A stretch of DNA of 64,000 bases from Sparassis latifolia (Eukaryota; Basidiomycota; Agaricomycetes; Polyporales; Sparassidaceae): positions 1,488,001 through 1,552,000 of the forward strand of contig CM031562.1 of NCBI GenBank assembly GCA_018466975.1, given 5' to 3'. A model generated the notes under the pieces. It did no database searches and was not told the DNA's origin. It saw nothing but the letters and a program-made list of their open reading frames with translations. A program made the translations under genes and the position numbers. Shown here piece by piece: positions 12,716-24,393 of the stretch (position 1 is the stretch's first letter; each line of letters opens with the position of its first letter).

Positions 12716-13838
12716 CTAGTCACCCGTCCAACCAAGTCTGCGCAGATCCCGTTTGCACTCCTGCGTCTCGCTCCTCACCCTCGCCCTGTCCTTCACAACT
12801 TGCGCGAAGACGCCGTCGCGCCCATCCACGAGGCTCAGCAGCCGCTCGTACTCCTCGATCTGCCTGTCCAGCACGCGTTCTTCCTCCCCCTGTGTGTGCT
12901 GTTTCGCAGCCAGTTTTCCATGCGCTGCGACTAGTGCACGACTCATGGTCGCATCAGGGTTTTTCGAAGATGTGCGACCATAGAGCGCCGTGTGAGCGCG
13001 TGCACGGATGAGCGAGAGCTTGAGGAGGCATGTCTCGATCGTCATGGAGAGCACATCTGCTTTTGCGACGCGAGAAGTATTCAAGATGGGAGGAAGTGTC
13101 GTCAGAGCATTGATCAAGACCTCTTCTAAGCGCGGGTGAATCTGCGAGGACGTCAATCGATGTATATATAGGTCTTGCATGAAGATTGAGTACCTCGTTG
13201 ATGTCGTTCACCAGATTTTGCGTGCGAACATAGTGCTCTTTCAGTTCCGCCCTTTGTTGGACTATTCGTTCTTTCTGCAGGCGAATGTTTTCCGGAAGCT
13301 CGAATGCACTTTGGAGGCGTTCTTCCTCTGTTGCATCTACTCGCGTCAGTTGTGTCTGAATAGACCTACAACATATAGAAGCTACCTTCTTCGTCTGACC
13401 AGAACTCTACCACGGTCAGTAACGTCCGTTTCAGCTCAACCAATAGTTGTTTCTGGATTTGCGATGTCATCTATAGCCAGTGAGCGTCCTCATTTTCGAA
13501 TTCAGCGAGCGCGTCAGACTCCTCACCAGAGTCGACGGAGAACCGAAGCGCTTCAGGTCGGTTTCCGACAGGCCTCCGGAGACACATCTTTCGACATCTT
13601 CATCATTCTCAGTTGCCTCTACGGACTCTGGATTTGCTAGGACAGTGGTACAATGCTGCGGTGTCTGATCGAGTAGCGAGATGGCAGACGCGTAGGTGAG
13701 TCCGTCCACAAGTCTCTGTGCATCCGGGCCTGAGTGCCTTCTTGCGACTTGTTCCAGATGTTCATGGAGGATCTTGCCTCGGAGGTATGTTCTTCGGCTT
13801 CTCTCTTGGTGGTCATTTTCCTTCGCGGAGTGGGACAT
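12716..13838 (-). CDS. Uncharacterised coiled-coil protein
   Basis: Not recognised. Start ATG at 13838 (MSHSAKENDHQERSRR). Exon 1 runs to a donor near 13530 (GTGAGG) and is spliced to MTSQIQKQLLVELKRTLLTVVEFWSDEE. Next comes a heptad-like, charged stretch (ERLQSAFELPENIRLQKERIVQQRAELKEHYVRTQNLVNDINE), then a helical region QIHPRLEEVLINALTTLPPIL and a second long charged helix (REEERVLDRQIEEYERLLSLVDGRDG) ending RRLGWTGD at 12716. About 330 residues, no membrane segment or signal peptide. The small helical, coiled-coil build recalls kinetochore or spindle-pole linker subunits such as CENP-K or Sos7/Kre28 types, but no diagnostic motif is visible and I do not assign it. Confidence 0.6.
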
Positions 13839-13996
13839 CGTTCCGAGTCAGTGGGGCGAGTACGCGTCCGGCAGATTGCGCGTTCGGCCGGCCGTGTCAC
13901 GATCTGTCACGATTCACGTGATTGCACCGTTTTTGTTGTCTCCAGAGAGATCGCACGACGATGAGACCATTGTCCTTTGTTCTGAGCAGAGCTCAT

Positions 13997-14300
13997 CACT
14001 GGATGCAATTTCCAATAAGTTGGGTGGATTATGCAGAAGTTATTTGAAAGATAGAGTGAATAAGTTTAGTGTAAGTTGTACTGCTTAGGAGAGACTTATC
14101 TGAAAGTTATCCTAAAAATGGAAAACTTATTATGAAGTTATTTCTACTTTGAGATAGGTTTCAAATAACTTTGAGATAGGTTTCAAATAACTTTGAGATA
14201 AGTCTCTTGTGAGCAGTGCCACTTACACTAAATTTATTCACTCTATCTTTCAAATAACATTCGCATACTCCCGCCAACTTATTGGAAATTGTATCCAGTG
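13997..14300. mobile_element. 304 bp foldback/MITE element with ~110 bp terminal inverted repeats
   Basis: Left arm from CACTGGATGCAATTTCCAA (13997) through GTTATTTGAAAGATAGAG to about 14105. The right arm, read on the minus strand from 14300, repeats the same order with few mismatches. The core holds direct copies of TTTGAGATAGGTTTCAAATAA at about 14149-14210. A CAT trinucleotide lies just outside each end and may be the target duplication. No ORF, so it is non-autonomous. Confidence 0.8.
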
Positions 14301-14627
14301 CATGTGCATATGAGTTCTCCTGTATCTTCCGATGTTGCCAAATTGGTCAAGCCTCAGGTGATTTAACTCTTGCATGATCCACTGTTGTGACGTGGTCACA
14401 TTTCGCCGTGGCCGATGCCGAGGAAACACGCGAGTGGTGCCGCCGGGAGGCAGTGGCGAGACACTCAGTCGACGCGCAATCTCTTCCGACCTGCTCTCGT
14501 CATGACGCCTCTTCACGGCAGACACGACTTCGCACTTTAAAAGACTGTGTCCCATCCTAACAACGCATCTGTACCTCGAGTCCTCCTTACATCCTCTAAG
14601 TAGCCGACAACCGATTCATTCACCTCT
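14301..14627. other. Intergenic, promoter of the small membrane-protein gene
   Basis: About 330 bp after the foldback element. No ORF of its own; presumably promoter for the plus-strand gene at 14628. Confidence 0.4.
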
Positions 14628-15472
14628 GTGTCGCACATAATGTATCCGTACTACCGCGGCTTCTGCCACCGCGGCGGCTCTCGCATCCTCTGGTTCATCA
14701 TCGGCGCAGCGACCGCTGGCATCTGGATGCGGTCGCACGAGGCCCGCGAGTGGAAGCGGAGCCATTGCTGGCGCGATCGCATCCCGCAGGAGGCGTATCC
14801 GGCGCCCGGCACGTTCCCACCTGTACCTGCAGCCCCCCCCGCCGCCGCTACTGCCGACGCCAACCAAGGCGCTCCTGAAGGCGCGCTGGAGCAGCGTGAG
14901 CGGAGGTGGAGCTGGAACTGGCAGCGGGGCGACTGGGATATCCAGAATAACCACCGTCACCGGCATGGACGTATGGATGCGAGGGCGAGCGCGGACGAGA
15001 ATGCGAATGCAAACGGGGAGGCCAGTACGTGGGACAAGCGACGGAGCTGGCCCCCGTCTGGCACGCCGCCGACGCCCATGCCGACGGACAAGTGGGAGGA
15101 GGAGCGGCAGCGCATCCAAGATTTCGGCAACAAGGCTACTGACACCGTGCGTATACGCCAATTGTTCTCCTCGCGATTTGACTGATCTGGCTTTTAGATC
15201 TCCGATATGTCGGAGGCGACACTTGAGACGCTTCTGTCGACAGTTCAGTCTCTCAAGGCTGTAAGTTTTTCTACTCCTCTGAGCTTTTGGGATGCTCATA
15301 TCACGGAACTTTGCAGAAGCTCGCGGAGACGCGCGCGAAGCGCGAGGAAGAGATGGAGCAGCTGCGGAACCAACGCTTCGAGCAGTTCAAAGAATACGAA
15401 GAGTGGAAGAGGCAGCAACAACAAGAGCAGGAGAAAGAGAAGGAGAAGGATAAGCCTCGCCATATCGTCTAA
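14628..15472 (+). CDS. Small single-pass membrane protein with charged C-terminus
   Basis: Not recognised by family. The first ATG is 14628 (MSHIMYPYYRGFCHRGG); the second Met at 14640 is equally possible. Residues about 20-32 (ILWFIIGAATAGIW) form one membrane segment. It is followed by a Pro/Ala-rich, Arg-rich linker and a C-terminal helix, TLETLLSTVQSLKA|KLAETRAKREEEMEQLRNQRFEQFKEYEEWKRQQQQEQEKEKEK. Two introns (after GNKATDT near 15148, and near 15258-15315) have good donor and acceptor sites. About 240 residues. The build (N-terminal anchor, long charged coiled tail) is common in agaricomycete hypothetical proteins; no function can be read from it. Confidence 0.7.
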
Positions 15473-15699
15473 GTTATCCTCTTTCATAACATCATCGTAT
15501 GTCCTATGTACCCCAGCTCCCGCTACGTTGTGTATCAGCTTCTTGCACATCGGATAGTGTATTCTATAAACACCCGCATGACTATAAATCTGTTTGCATT
15601 CGCTGAGTTCAGAGCAAGCCCTCGAGCTCGCGGACAGTCGTAAAGCTACATGTAGTACGTATCTATTCGTCGGCTCGGTAGCAGCGGCTACGGCCGATC

Positions 15700-17396
15700 T
15701 TACACCTGTCCAGCGACAATGTCCAGTGCGTTTTCCCTCCTGGATACATACGCCGGCGCGCGGGGGTCGATTTTGCCTTGTGCCTCGGCTGTATAGAAAA
15801 CGTTAAGCATGCAGAAATAAGCGAAATGGGAGAACGCACGTGGGGCAGACCAGAAGTAGATGACCAGCCCGAGGATGACCACCGCGAATGCGGGGAAGTA
15901 CAGCCAGTACACCCTGTAATGCTGCAGAAATGAACAAAGACATGACGTGATGCACAAGCGAGAAGGGCGGGGACGTACGAAGAGGAACAGCCCGAAGAGC
16001 AGCCCGTAGAAGTCGCTCGACAGCAAGCTGAGGTTGTAGTACGTGGACGAGGCCATACGGTACAAGATCGGCGCGACGGTGTACAGAATGAACATTGACG
16101 CAGTGTATGCGATCAGGATCCCGACTTTATATCCACATTAGCAACGCTACACCGAGTATAAGAGAAGGAGCATACTGTTCTCTCCGCTCCACGTCGAGGT
16201 CGTCATCTGCTTGTGCTCAAGCCCCGCAGCCTGGATGCCATTGATGATCATGCCCCACATACCGAGCTGCCCGATGACCTCGTACAGCGGCGAGCGGCGC
16301 ACAAAAAACTCCTCCGTAGCATTCGCTAGAATAACAGTCTGTGAGCAAGTAATTGGAAACATGGGAGAAACGCGAACCCACTGAAGCCATAGAGCGTGGC
16401 AGCGACGATCATGAAGGCGTCGCCCTTGCCACGATTTTGCGCCGGCCAGTCTTTGTCGGTGAGCTCGTCGGAAGCTACAAGCATGCCCAAGCCTCCGACA
16501 CAGATGACTACGCCCTGTCAGAAATTGCATGTGTGTTGGGTAGGAAAGCGGGGCAGTGGAAGGAATGGACGTACGAAGAGCTGCGACCAGTGATACTTCG
16601 GACGCATATAAACCCAAGAGAAGAACAGGCATGCGGGGATTGCCCATGCGTCCAGAAGCATGCAGGAAAGGAGGGTCGTGTAATCGTAAGCCTGAGAAAA
16701 ATACAGTTGATCGTGACACAATGGAAAAATAGACCGATGAGATCGCACCTTGACAGCCAAAAAGTTTCCTTCTACGTCGCAGGCAGCAAGGATGACATCT
16801 GCGATCAGGTACACTTGTAGGTCCAGGATCAGCGTGGAAAATCCGCAAGCGCTCACATTTCCAGCCATCTCTGAAGATCATTTTCAGCCATCCTTTAAAT
16901 CCGTCTAATCGAAATGTAAATTCAACGACTGCTTCACGTCAAACACGAGGGCAGCTTACATTGATATATCGTGTAAGGCGTGTATACGATGAAAATTGAA
17001 AAATAGCTAGCCCAGAACCATTCATTTTCACGGCATGCACATTGCGTATGAGGCAACTCACAGGAAAAAAGTCTGAGTGGTCGGAAGCGCCCAGTTGCGC
17101 TGGACAAGCTCTGTTGTCGTGACATTCGTACAGGTAATACAGAGGGAGACAAGCTGGCCCGCTAGCAGCGACAGGATGAAGCGCTTCGTCCACAGACTGG
17201 CGAAACGACGCCAGAGGCTGGCGGAGAACGCACTGACCGACGAGTAGTCGAGTGGGGGGCGCACCGGAGGGACCGACACTAGGTCGACATGGATAGGAAC
17301 CTCGAGCGTCTCGTCGATGTAATCCCGCTTGCTGTCTACCGGCGAAAGATCATGATGAGCGGGATCAATGATAGCGTCCAGGGTGGTCGACATCAT
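15700..17396 (-). CDS. SLC35F1/F2-type (DUF914) solute transporter
   Basis: Multi-pass transporter of the drug/metabolite superfamily, SLC35F branch. Its substrate in fungi is not established. Start ATG 17396 (MMSTTLDAIIDPAHH), then a cytosolic N-terminus and RFILSLLAGQLVSLCITCTNVTTTELVQ, the conserved first span of this family. Later exons give DYTTLLSCMLLDAWAIPACLFFSWVYMRPKYHWSQL, VVICVGGLGMLVASDELT, GDAFMIVAATLYGFSNATEEFFVRRSPLYEVIGQLGMWG, SMFILYTVAPILYRMASSTYYNLSLLSSDFYGLLFGLFLF and HYRVYWLYFPAFAVVILGLVIYFW. About ten spans and six or more exons. The order and the NATEEFFV and NLSLLSSDF blocks are typical of SLC35F proteins. Ends at 15700. Confidence 0.88.
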
Positions 17397-18120
17397 AGTG
17401 TGGAAGAGAACCGAGACTCCTGGGAAGCGATAGCAGATGGTGGTGTCCTTATAAACCTACGAGGTCAAGGACACCGCGCTTGACCTGTTGAGGGGGTTTA
17501 CGAGAAGACAGGCTAAGGAGAGAAGCAGGCCCTAGTAAACTCACGCATGTGGAGGCCAAACGGTACAAAAATTGTTATCAGTTGCCTTTCCAGGACGAAA
17601 TCAGTGTACGATCGAGGCACGATCACATCAAGCTATTTTTAGTACCGTCTCTTGTCGACTTCCAACTTGAATGGGATAGCGTGCTAGTCTCTGTGACACA
17701 ACTCATTCAATTGACTTGCAAACTTACTATCTTTGCCGCTTTACGACTGACACAGCTGAACATACCCCGCGGAGCTTGCAATGTGCATGTGAATCGCGTC
17801 TCCGAGTTTTGGATCTTCGTTATCCAGAGCCGTCGATACAACTAATTAGATCTCTCTAGAGTTCATAAAAGCAGGGTCGCCGGCGGATTTCTTGCTCTCG
17901 GTGACGCCTTCAACGTCCGACAACTATTTAGTTCGCATATGCCGGACTTAAAACCCACTTCGTCGATTGTCACCATTTCTGATTCTTGAGTGAGTATAAA
18001 AGCATGCCATGGTGGACCAACGACGGTGGCAATTCTCAGCAATTCTCTCGCTCAAGATAGCAAGCGCTGCTCGCCGACCGGCTACAGGTAATGCATATGA
18101 GCGCTACCAGTGTTGCACCG
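17397..18120. other. Intergenic with an orphan promoter-like segment
   Basis: About 720 bp. A good TATA box (TATAAAAG, 17995-18002) is followed by about 85 bp and a splice-donor-like CAG|GTAATG at 18088, then directly by the outermost transposon end at 18121. No ORF of note. This may be the 5' end of a gene cut off by the insertion. Confidence 0.4.
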
Positions 18121-18164
18121 TACTGTACATTTTCGACCAACCCGGCGGAGGGTGTGACCTGTGA

Positions 18165-18566
18165 CCCTCAGTAAAAACCAGAAGTCAAAGTGTAGTCAGC
18201 CAATTTCAAAATTTTGGCAAATTTGACTATTAATGACTACTTGTGACTATTCTTATGGTTTTCTTATAGTGCATGACCTCATATAGTTTAGACCATGTCT
18301 GTACAGTTATGTTCCAACCCCTCAGTGCAGAAAAAAGCAACATATGAGCTTCAGAATGTTATGTATTTTGAGATAATCAACTGTGGTGCCTGACTTTTAC
18401 AGACTAGGATTTGATGGCATTTGATCACATAATTTCTTGGCATGATGAGTTTGGTGACTGTAAACAGACTTCTCTGGACTTTACACCATGGTGCCAAAAT
18501 TTTGAATCTGATTGACTTCAGCCCAACAATACCAGACTTTAATTGACTTCCAGTTTTTACTGAGTG
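18165..18566. mobile_element. 402 bp non-autonomous element with CCCTCAGTAAAAA ends
   Basis: Left end CCCTCAGTAAAAACCAGAAG and right end, read on the minus strand, CACTCAGTAAAAACTGGAAG. TGA lies outside both ends (18162-18164, 18567-18569), which fits a 3 bp target duplication, though TGA could be part of the terminus. The ends match those of the 14.8 kb element beside it. No ORF. It is probably mobilised by the same kind of transposase. Confidence 0.7.
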
Positions 18567-18968
18567 TGACCTCGAGGACCCAAACCGGCCAACCGGCTGG
18601 ACCGGGTGTGACCGGGGACAGGACGGAACGTAGCGGCAAGGCGGCGGGGCAGTGGCATCGGAGGCGCCAGCGTACAGCGAGCCTTGCAGCTGCCGGATGG
18701 TCCACGGAGCTGTTGTATAGCCGGTGGTGACTGGAAAGCGGAGGTGTGTAATTAACAAGGACCATGCAATTTTGGCGCCGCAGGCCGGCAAAAAATGCCT
18801 CTTTTCCATTGGTTTGGGGTCGGCGGCGAGACTCGTTGTGACCCTCAGTAAAAACCGGAAGTCTCATAATGTCATATGTAATCACGTATAGTCTTATTTA
18901 GTCAAACGGCAGACATGTCATAGTCTACTGCTAGTCATCAAAACTGTGAAGTCGAGAATCAGAAGAAA

Positions 18969-19346
18969 ACTGCCAAGACATTTGTCAGATAATAGTCTGC
19001 AGTAGTCAAGATGCTTCACCATGACATCACTGCTGTTAGAATGTGTTGAGCCCTTCTTCCAAATTCTCTTCCTCTGCTTCTTCAACCTCTCCTCTACTGC
19101 CAAGATATTTGTCAGATAATAGTCTGCAATAGTCAAGATGCTTCACAGTGACATACTGCTGTTAGAATGTGTTGAGCCCTTCTTTCAAATTCTCTTCCTC
19201 TGCTTCTCCAACCTCTCCTCTACTGCCAAGATATTTGTCAGATAATAGTCTGCAAAGTCAAGATGCTTCACAATGACATACTGCTGTTAGAATGTGTTGA
19301 GCCCTTCTTCCAAATTCTCTTCCTCTGCTTCTCCAACCTCTCCTCT
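18969..19346. repeat. Three-copy ~126 bp tandem repeat
   Basis: Units begin at 18969, 19096 and 19222 (ACTGCCAAGAyATTTGTCAG...), 126-127 bp each and about 95% alike. The third copy overlaps the transposase 3' end and stop codon (19287); the repeat unit therefore contains the coding sequence for the Glu-rich C-terminus, repeated twice more downstream in non-coding copies. Confidence 0.85.
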
Positions 19347-22300
19347 TTCTTCTGAGGTCAGCCAATCAAGTACTGGATGCTTTCTGAGCACATAGACAGC
19401 AGTTTTGTAGTTCCAAACTCCAACAATATCCACAATTTCTGAAATTTGTGCAACCTTGATCTCATTAGACCACATTCCCTTCCAAGTCTTCAGTGGGTGT
19501 GTTATGTTATGGATTGGATGATAGACAACCATTTCCACACCATTAAATCTGTAGAATGCAAGGGCTTCACCAAAAATTGGAACCATGCCTCCAGCTGAAT
19601 GTCCTTCAAAATAACGATGGGATCTCGAGGGAGGATTGCCACGGTGAAGTTCACTTAAGCGGCTATTCAAGACAGCCTTTTGACTGCCTACACGTAGCTT
19701 TCCATATCTTGTAACAGCTGAGTCTAGATCAAAGGCAACTTGCTGTGACTCTGAGATTGCTTGAAACTGCTGATAAAATTCTGTCCCCAAGTTATGCTCT
19801 TTTTTGGTTATATTGACCTTCGAAAAAAGTGAGAACTTGTTGGTTATGAGTTGATTGTGAGTGGGTGCGAGTGATGGATAGTAGAGAAGAAGGGATTCAA
19901 CAAGTTGTCTTTCTAAAATCAAATTGGCCAAATTGGCAAATGGTGCCTTCTTGGAATGAACTTTTGAACCAAGTTCTCCAATAGTTCTCTCCATGGTAGC
20001 TTGTGAGCCAAGGTGAACAGAGCCATACCATTTGATATGAAGTGGCACATGAATCAACTGAAAAATGCATAGCCGAAATCTTGAAATCTTCTCTGGATCA
20101 GCTCCAATGTAGAGTGTCTGGAACCCTGTTAGAAATGATACAATCTTGTCATGAAGCCATCTGATCTCCAAATCACTTCGTGGCTTGATAGTCATGGCAA
20201 ACTCCACAATTTCCACAAACTGGGAAAAGTTGTAAGAAACCATAGTGTTGAAGCCTAGTTCAAGTCCAATTGGAAGAATATACCAGTGAAGCAAAGCCAT
20301 CCATTCATAAATTTTGTATTGGCTTTGGCATTTCAAATATGGGTCGCGAACTGGTCCACAAAATGAGGGAGGAAGTGAAGACATTGCTTCTGAAACCAGG
20401 CTTCCAAATAATGCTGCCTTCTCTTTGCTGAGATAAATTGGGTCTTGAGGTGAACTATGAATGGTCCACATATCCCATATGAATGCCAGTTCATTTTCAT
20501 AGTGGATGTGAAAGGGGTCCAAAGGAAAGAATGATGGATGTATAAATGCAGGACTTGCTGCAGCTAAAGGCATACGAGAAATTCCTGTTTCTCGTGTAAT
20601 AGCTGCTTGCCCTCGTTTTGAGGTGGTGTGAAGAAGCTGCTCAATTATCTCCCAATATTTTGTTTCTGTCCGCAGTGGCAAATTATTGAGATCATAGAAA
20701 GGTGGGCGACTAGGATTATATCTTGCATTCTCTGGTGGTGAGATAGGATAATATTGTGCCTTTGCCCCTTTTTTTAGACTTGATCGTGCACCTTAGACTT
20801 CACTAAATCGGTCACCATGAAGTGCTGAATGTCCTGCCATCCCGTTCATTTTTGCAGAGCCTAGCATATCTCCAAGCACCATGCAAAGAAATGCATGATT
20901 CATAAAGTAGGAGGAATCAATGGCATCCCACATCCAGATTCCCTCGCTTGCCATGGCTAAATCTTCAAAGAGAGGATAGAGGAAGGATTCAAGGTTTCCT
21001 GGACTATGAGGGCCTGGAATAGCCATAGGAACGATGATCTGATGTGATTTATAGCGAAATTCGGGAGGAAGGTTGAGTAATATCAGGATAAGAATCCAGG
21101 TGTCTGATTGTTTCTTCATTGTAAGCTGAGCACCATCTGTGGATAAAGCGAATGCAATATCTCAAGGATCCTTGAACAGATTCATTCTTGTATAATGATG
21201 AATGTGCACATTAGAATCTGAAAAGTCTGAATATAGCCTTTGAGACTATAAAGCTGTGAATTTATTTGAAGCATATTAAAAATTCAAATAAAACTTACTT
21301 GTGAAGCGTCCACAAGCAATTTTAAGGCCTGCTGTAAACATTTATCTCTATAGCGTAGAAGCCTTGCAGTTTCCAGATTTGCAAACATAGCTTTAAGAAC
21401 TGCTGTAAATGAGTTGTAAAGCATTTGTGCTTTTGGCTTGTTTTTGGCTCTGTAACATGACCTTCCACAAATTTGACCATCTCGAATATAGGGACAGGTA
21501 TCCATTTTCTCGAATTGGCCAGTATATGCAATGCAGCTCCGCGGACACATATCAACTTGCAACAGCTTGGTGTCTGTCAAAGTGGCTGCTAACTTGCGTA
21601 CCAAATATAGAGATTGAATATCCATGTGACTTGCATCTGCCAAAACCTTTCTATGATACTTGTATGCTTTCACAGTGCCATTGGATAGTTTCCATGCAAT
21701 GTAATGTCGAAAAGATTGAAACTCCGAAGGAGTTAATTCACATGGTAGCGAGGCAGAGAATGGAGGTTCCAAAGGGCAGGAATATCCATGTAGCAGAATT
21801 TTCTGCAGATCGGTTCGCACTTGAGGATATTGAAAATCCATCGGCTCTATGATAGGCTCCATGCCATCGCTTTCATCCTGTGTGTCCTCAGTATCACTTG
21901 TATCAATACCACTTGTATCACTGTCCATTGTATCACCATTACTTGAGTAAGTTGCTTCTTGATCTTGAACTTGAGGAGGAAATGTAAGGAGGTCTTCTTC
22001 CTCATCCTCGTCTTCATCTGCTTCCTCGTCTTCTTCCTCGTCTTCTTCCTGGTCTTCTTCCTGGTCTTCTTCCTCATCATTGCTTATATTCTCCTCCATA
22101 TTTTCATCAACCTCCATAGCCTGTCCTTGGTCCATATCTTCATCTGCTAAATCTTCTTCACCAGTTATAGTCAAATTCTTGTTCACATTCAAATTTAAGA
22201 ATGTATCAGCTCTAAGTTTAATAAATGATCCACAAAATGGAGAGGTGAGAGTATAGTTAGTGAACTGGTAGCCAGAATCTATCCAGTCTGCTAACTGCCA

Positions 22301-22564
22301 GTGAGGCTCAACCTCACCACCATCTCTCTGATTTACTGATAACAAACCAGAACACTTACATGCAGCTGGTATATCACGAGAAGTTTGGAATGATGCATCC
22401 CGTAACGTCTGAGTGTTCAAGAGAATACAATTTTGAAGACAGTCTCGATAGGCTTCTGTGTGAAATGGTTGTTCAAGCTGTTCAACATCTTGGTAAAGGT
22501 GTTTTCGAAGAGTGGATAGACTACGCTCCTTGCCGGGATGACATTTGCTGCACTTGCAGATCAT
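19287..22564 (-). pseudogene. Tnp2-like transposase, two in-frame stops
   Basis: Transposase of the fungal Tnp2/CACTA-like group. The N-terminus (ATG 22564, MICKCSKCHPGKERS) is followed by a very acidic Glu/Asp run (about 22130-22010) and a zinc-like cluster CPRSCIAYTG...CPYIRDGQICGRSC. After an intron (donor GTAAGT near 21298) come MNLFKDP, a TGA stop near 21163, DIAFALSTDGAQLTMKK, WMWDAIDSSYF and LGDMLGSAKMNGMAGHSALHGDRFSEV. A TAA follows (near 20794), then GARSSLKKGAKAQYYP, FPLDPFHIHYENELAFIWDMW, ATMERTIGELGSK and a C-terminus ending EEGLNTF. The Asp in STDGAQ, the Asp in WDAIDSS and the Glu in MERTIGELG are candidate DDE residues; that is inference. The stops interrupt otherwise well-kept sequence, so inactivation looks recent, or translation reads through. 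Confidence 0.8.
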
Positions 22565-24393
22565 GTTGAATTCAGTTTAGAGGATGTGTAGCTTGTTAGA
22601 AAGGTGCAATGAGATGGTATGAGAGTAAGAGCAATGTGGCTGATAACCGCATTGCATCTGCCTGGTTGCAACGTGGTTGTTTCCTAATTTGGAGTGCTGA
22701 CAAATCTGAGGAAGTTGAACTTCCAGACTTGGATGTCGCGCCCGCTGTCCGACTCAGCCGCCAGCAATGTCGCACCAACCACCGCCCGATATTTCAGACT
22801 TCTCTCCAACTACTGATTTCTCTTTGTCTTCTGGTCCGGTTTCTGTTTCTCAATCACTCACCTCATGCAACCACAATATCGCCGATCTAGACCTCTCCGA
22901 GCTTCTGAAAAATCACCATGTCTTGGATATGTACAACGAGCTTCGGCAAATGAGCACGCAGGTGGTAAAGTTGTCTGACTCACAAGCTCAGTTGATGCAG
23001 GTTATGCAAGAAAACAAGCAGTTGACACAAGAGCTGCAAGCATTAAAGGCCGAAAAGAGTCGATCATCAAGTTTTGCCAGGTAAGTGGCTCATTCATTCC
23101 AGTTTTTGGTTGATTTATGTCTCACTCAGTAGCTCAACAATTTTGCCAAGTGATTCTGCTTCTCGTCGCGGCGGCATGATCTCGCGCGATGGGAGCGATG
23201 TTTCCGCATCTCGACCTCATTTTAATGCTCTTCCCATCGCTCCTGCAAGGCGATATCCACCGGCAGTCTTGTGGTACAAGGAGGATATTGAAGGGGATGA
23301 AGACATCACCATTTCAGTAACTAATCCCGCGAGGATCCCGATGGATAAGGCAGTCCGACACGCAGATGGTGAACTCATCTCGCTCGCCGAGTGGCATGCA
23401 ATCCAATCAACTGCTCGCATGGTCAAGCACGATCTTCTCTCCCTTCCTCCTCCCCAAGAATGTCGGTATCGCAATGTGAAGAAGATGAAGAAGGTGCTGC
23501 GGGCTGCGTATCCATGCGAGTGGGAAGCCGCAATGCTGAAGATGGAGAAGATGCAGCCGTTACTTGCCCTTTGTGAAAACCACTGGAAGGCGGAGCATAT
23601 CCTTGGTCAGATGCTACTACAGGAGAAGGGACCAGATTTTGATGCTGACGACGATGACGACATCAGCCACGTCAGTACCTCCGTTGTCAGCACTAGTGTA
23701 GGCAAACCCTCAGCATCCGAGACAGTCGGAGTCTCCACTGCAGCAACCTCACAGACTTCAGCCATCAACAAGCGACGTCGAGGACATTCTTCTTCTTCGA
23801 GCAAGCCAAAGAAGAAACCTGCCGCGAATGTGGCATTGCAGCATGCGAAGGATACGACGTTCACGCCGGTAACTGCACCAACGCTGAAACCGCAGCTTGG
23901 TGCAATCACCAACATTCTTGGTAAGTTCTGATATTTTCTTTCATTGTGTCGATGTTCACGCGAAATAGCTACAGTGCCGCCTGCACCGTCATCATCACTT
24001 ACTTCACCTTCGGGTCCCACAGCGAAGGCGGCAGTTGATGTTAGTTTCATCAACATCGATCTGTCAATCGAGAATTTGATTGGTAAGCTACAACTAACCT
24101 TCTCGTACATTTACTTATTCGCTCGCAGACATGTTGTCCGGCAGCCATACAGGTTTAATGAGTGGATTTGAGCTTCTCAACGTCATGAAGCTCAAACCCG
24201 CATTCGGTGTTGGTTCTCCAACACCAGAAGTAATTGTGTTCATCGAGCGCATCGAGAACGCCGATCCTAATGCGCCGGACCTCTCAGAAAATGACCTCGG
24301 AACGGCGTGGGGCCACTACCAGTTTACAGCTGGCTCAATGACTTCTAGCTCTGTACTTACCTCATGGGACGGCATTGGGAACGATGCCGCGCG

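Noticed and set aside
14616..15299. 227-codon minus-strand ORF, Arg/Pro-rich
   Set aside because: Antisense shadow of the small membrane-protein gene; Arg-rich GC-skewed composition and no supporting motif.
21959..22150. Hydrophobic plus-strand ORF (repeated FFLVF)
   Set aside because: Mirror of the Glu/Asp run in the transposase, not a membrane protein.
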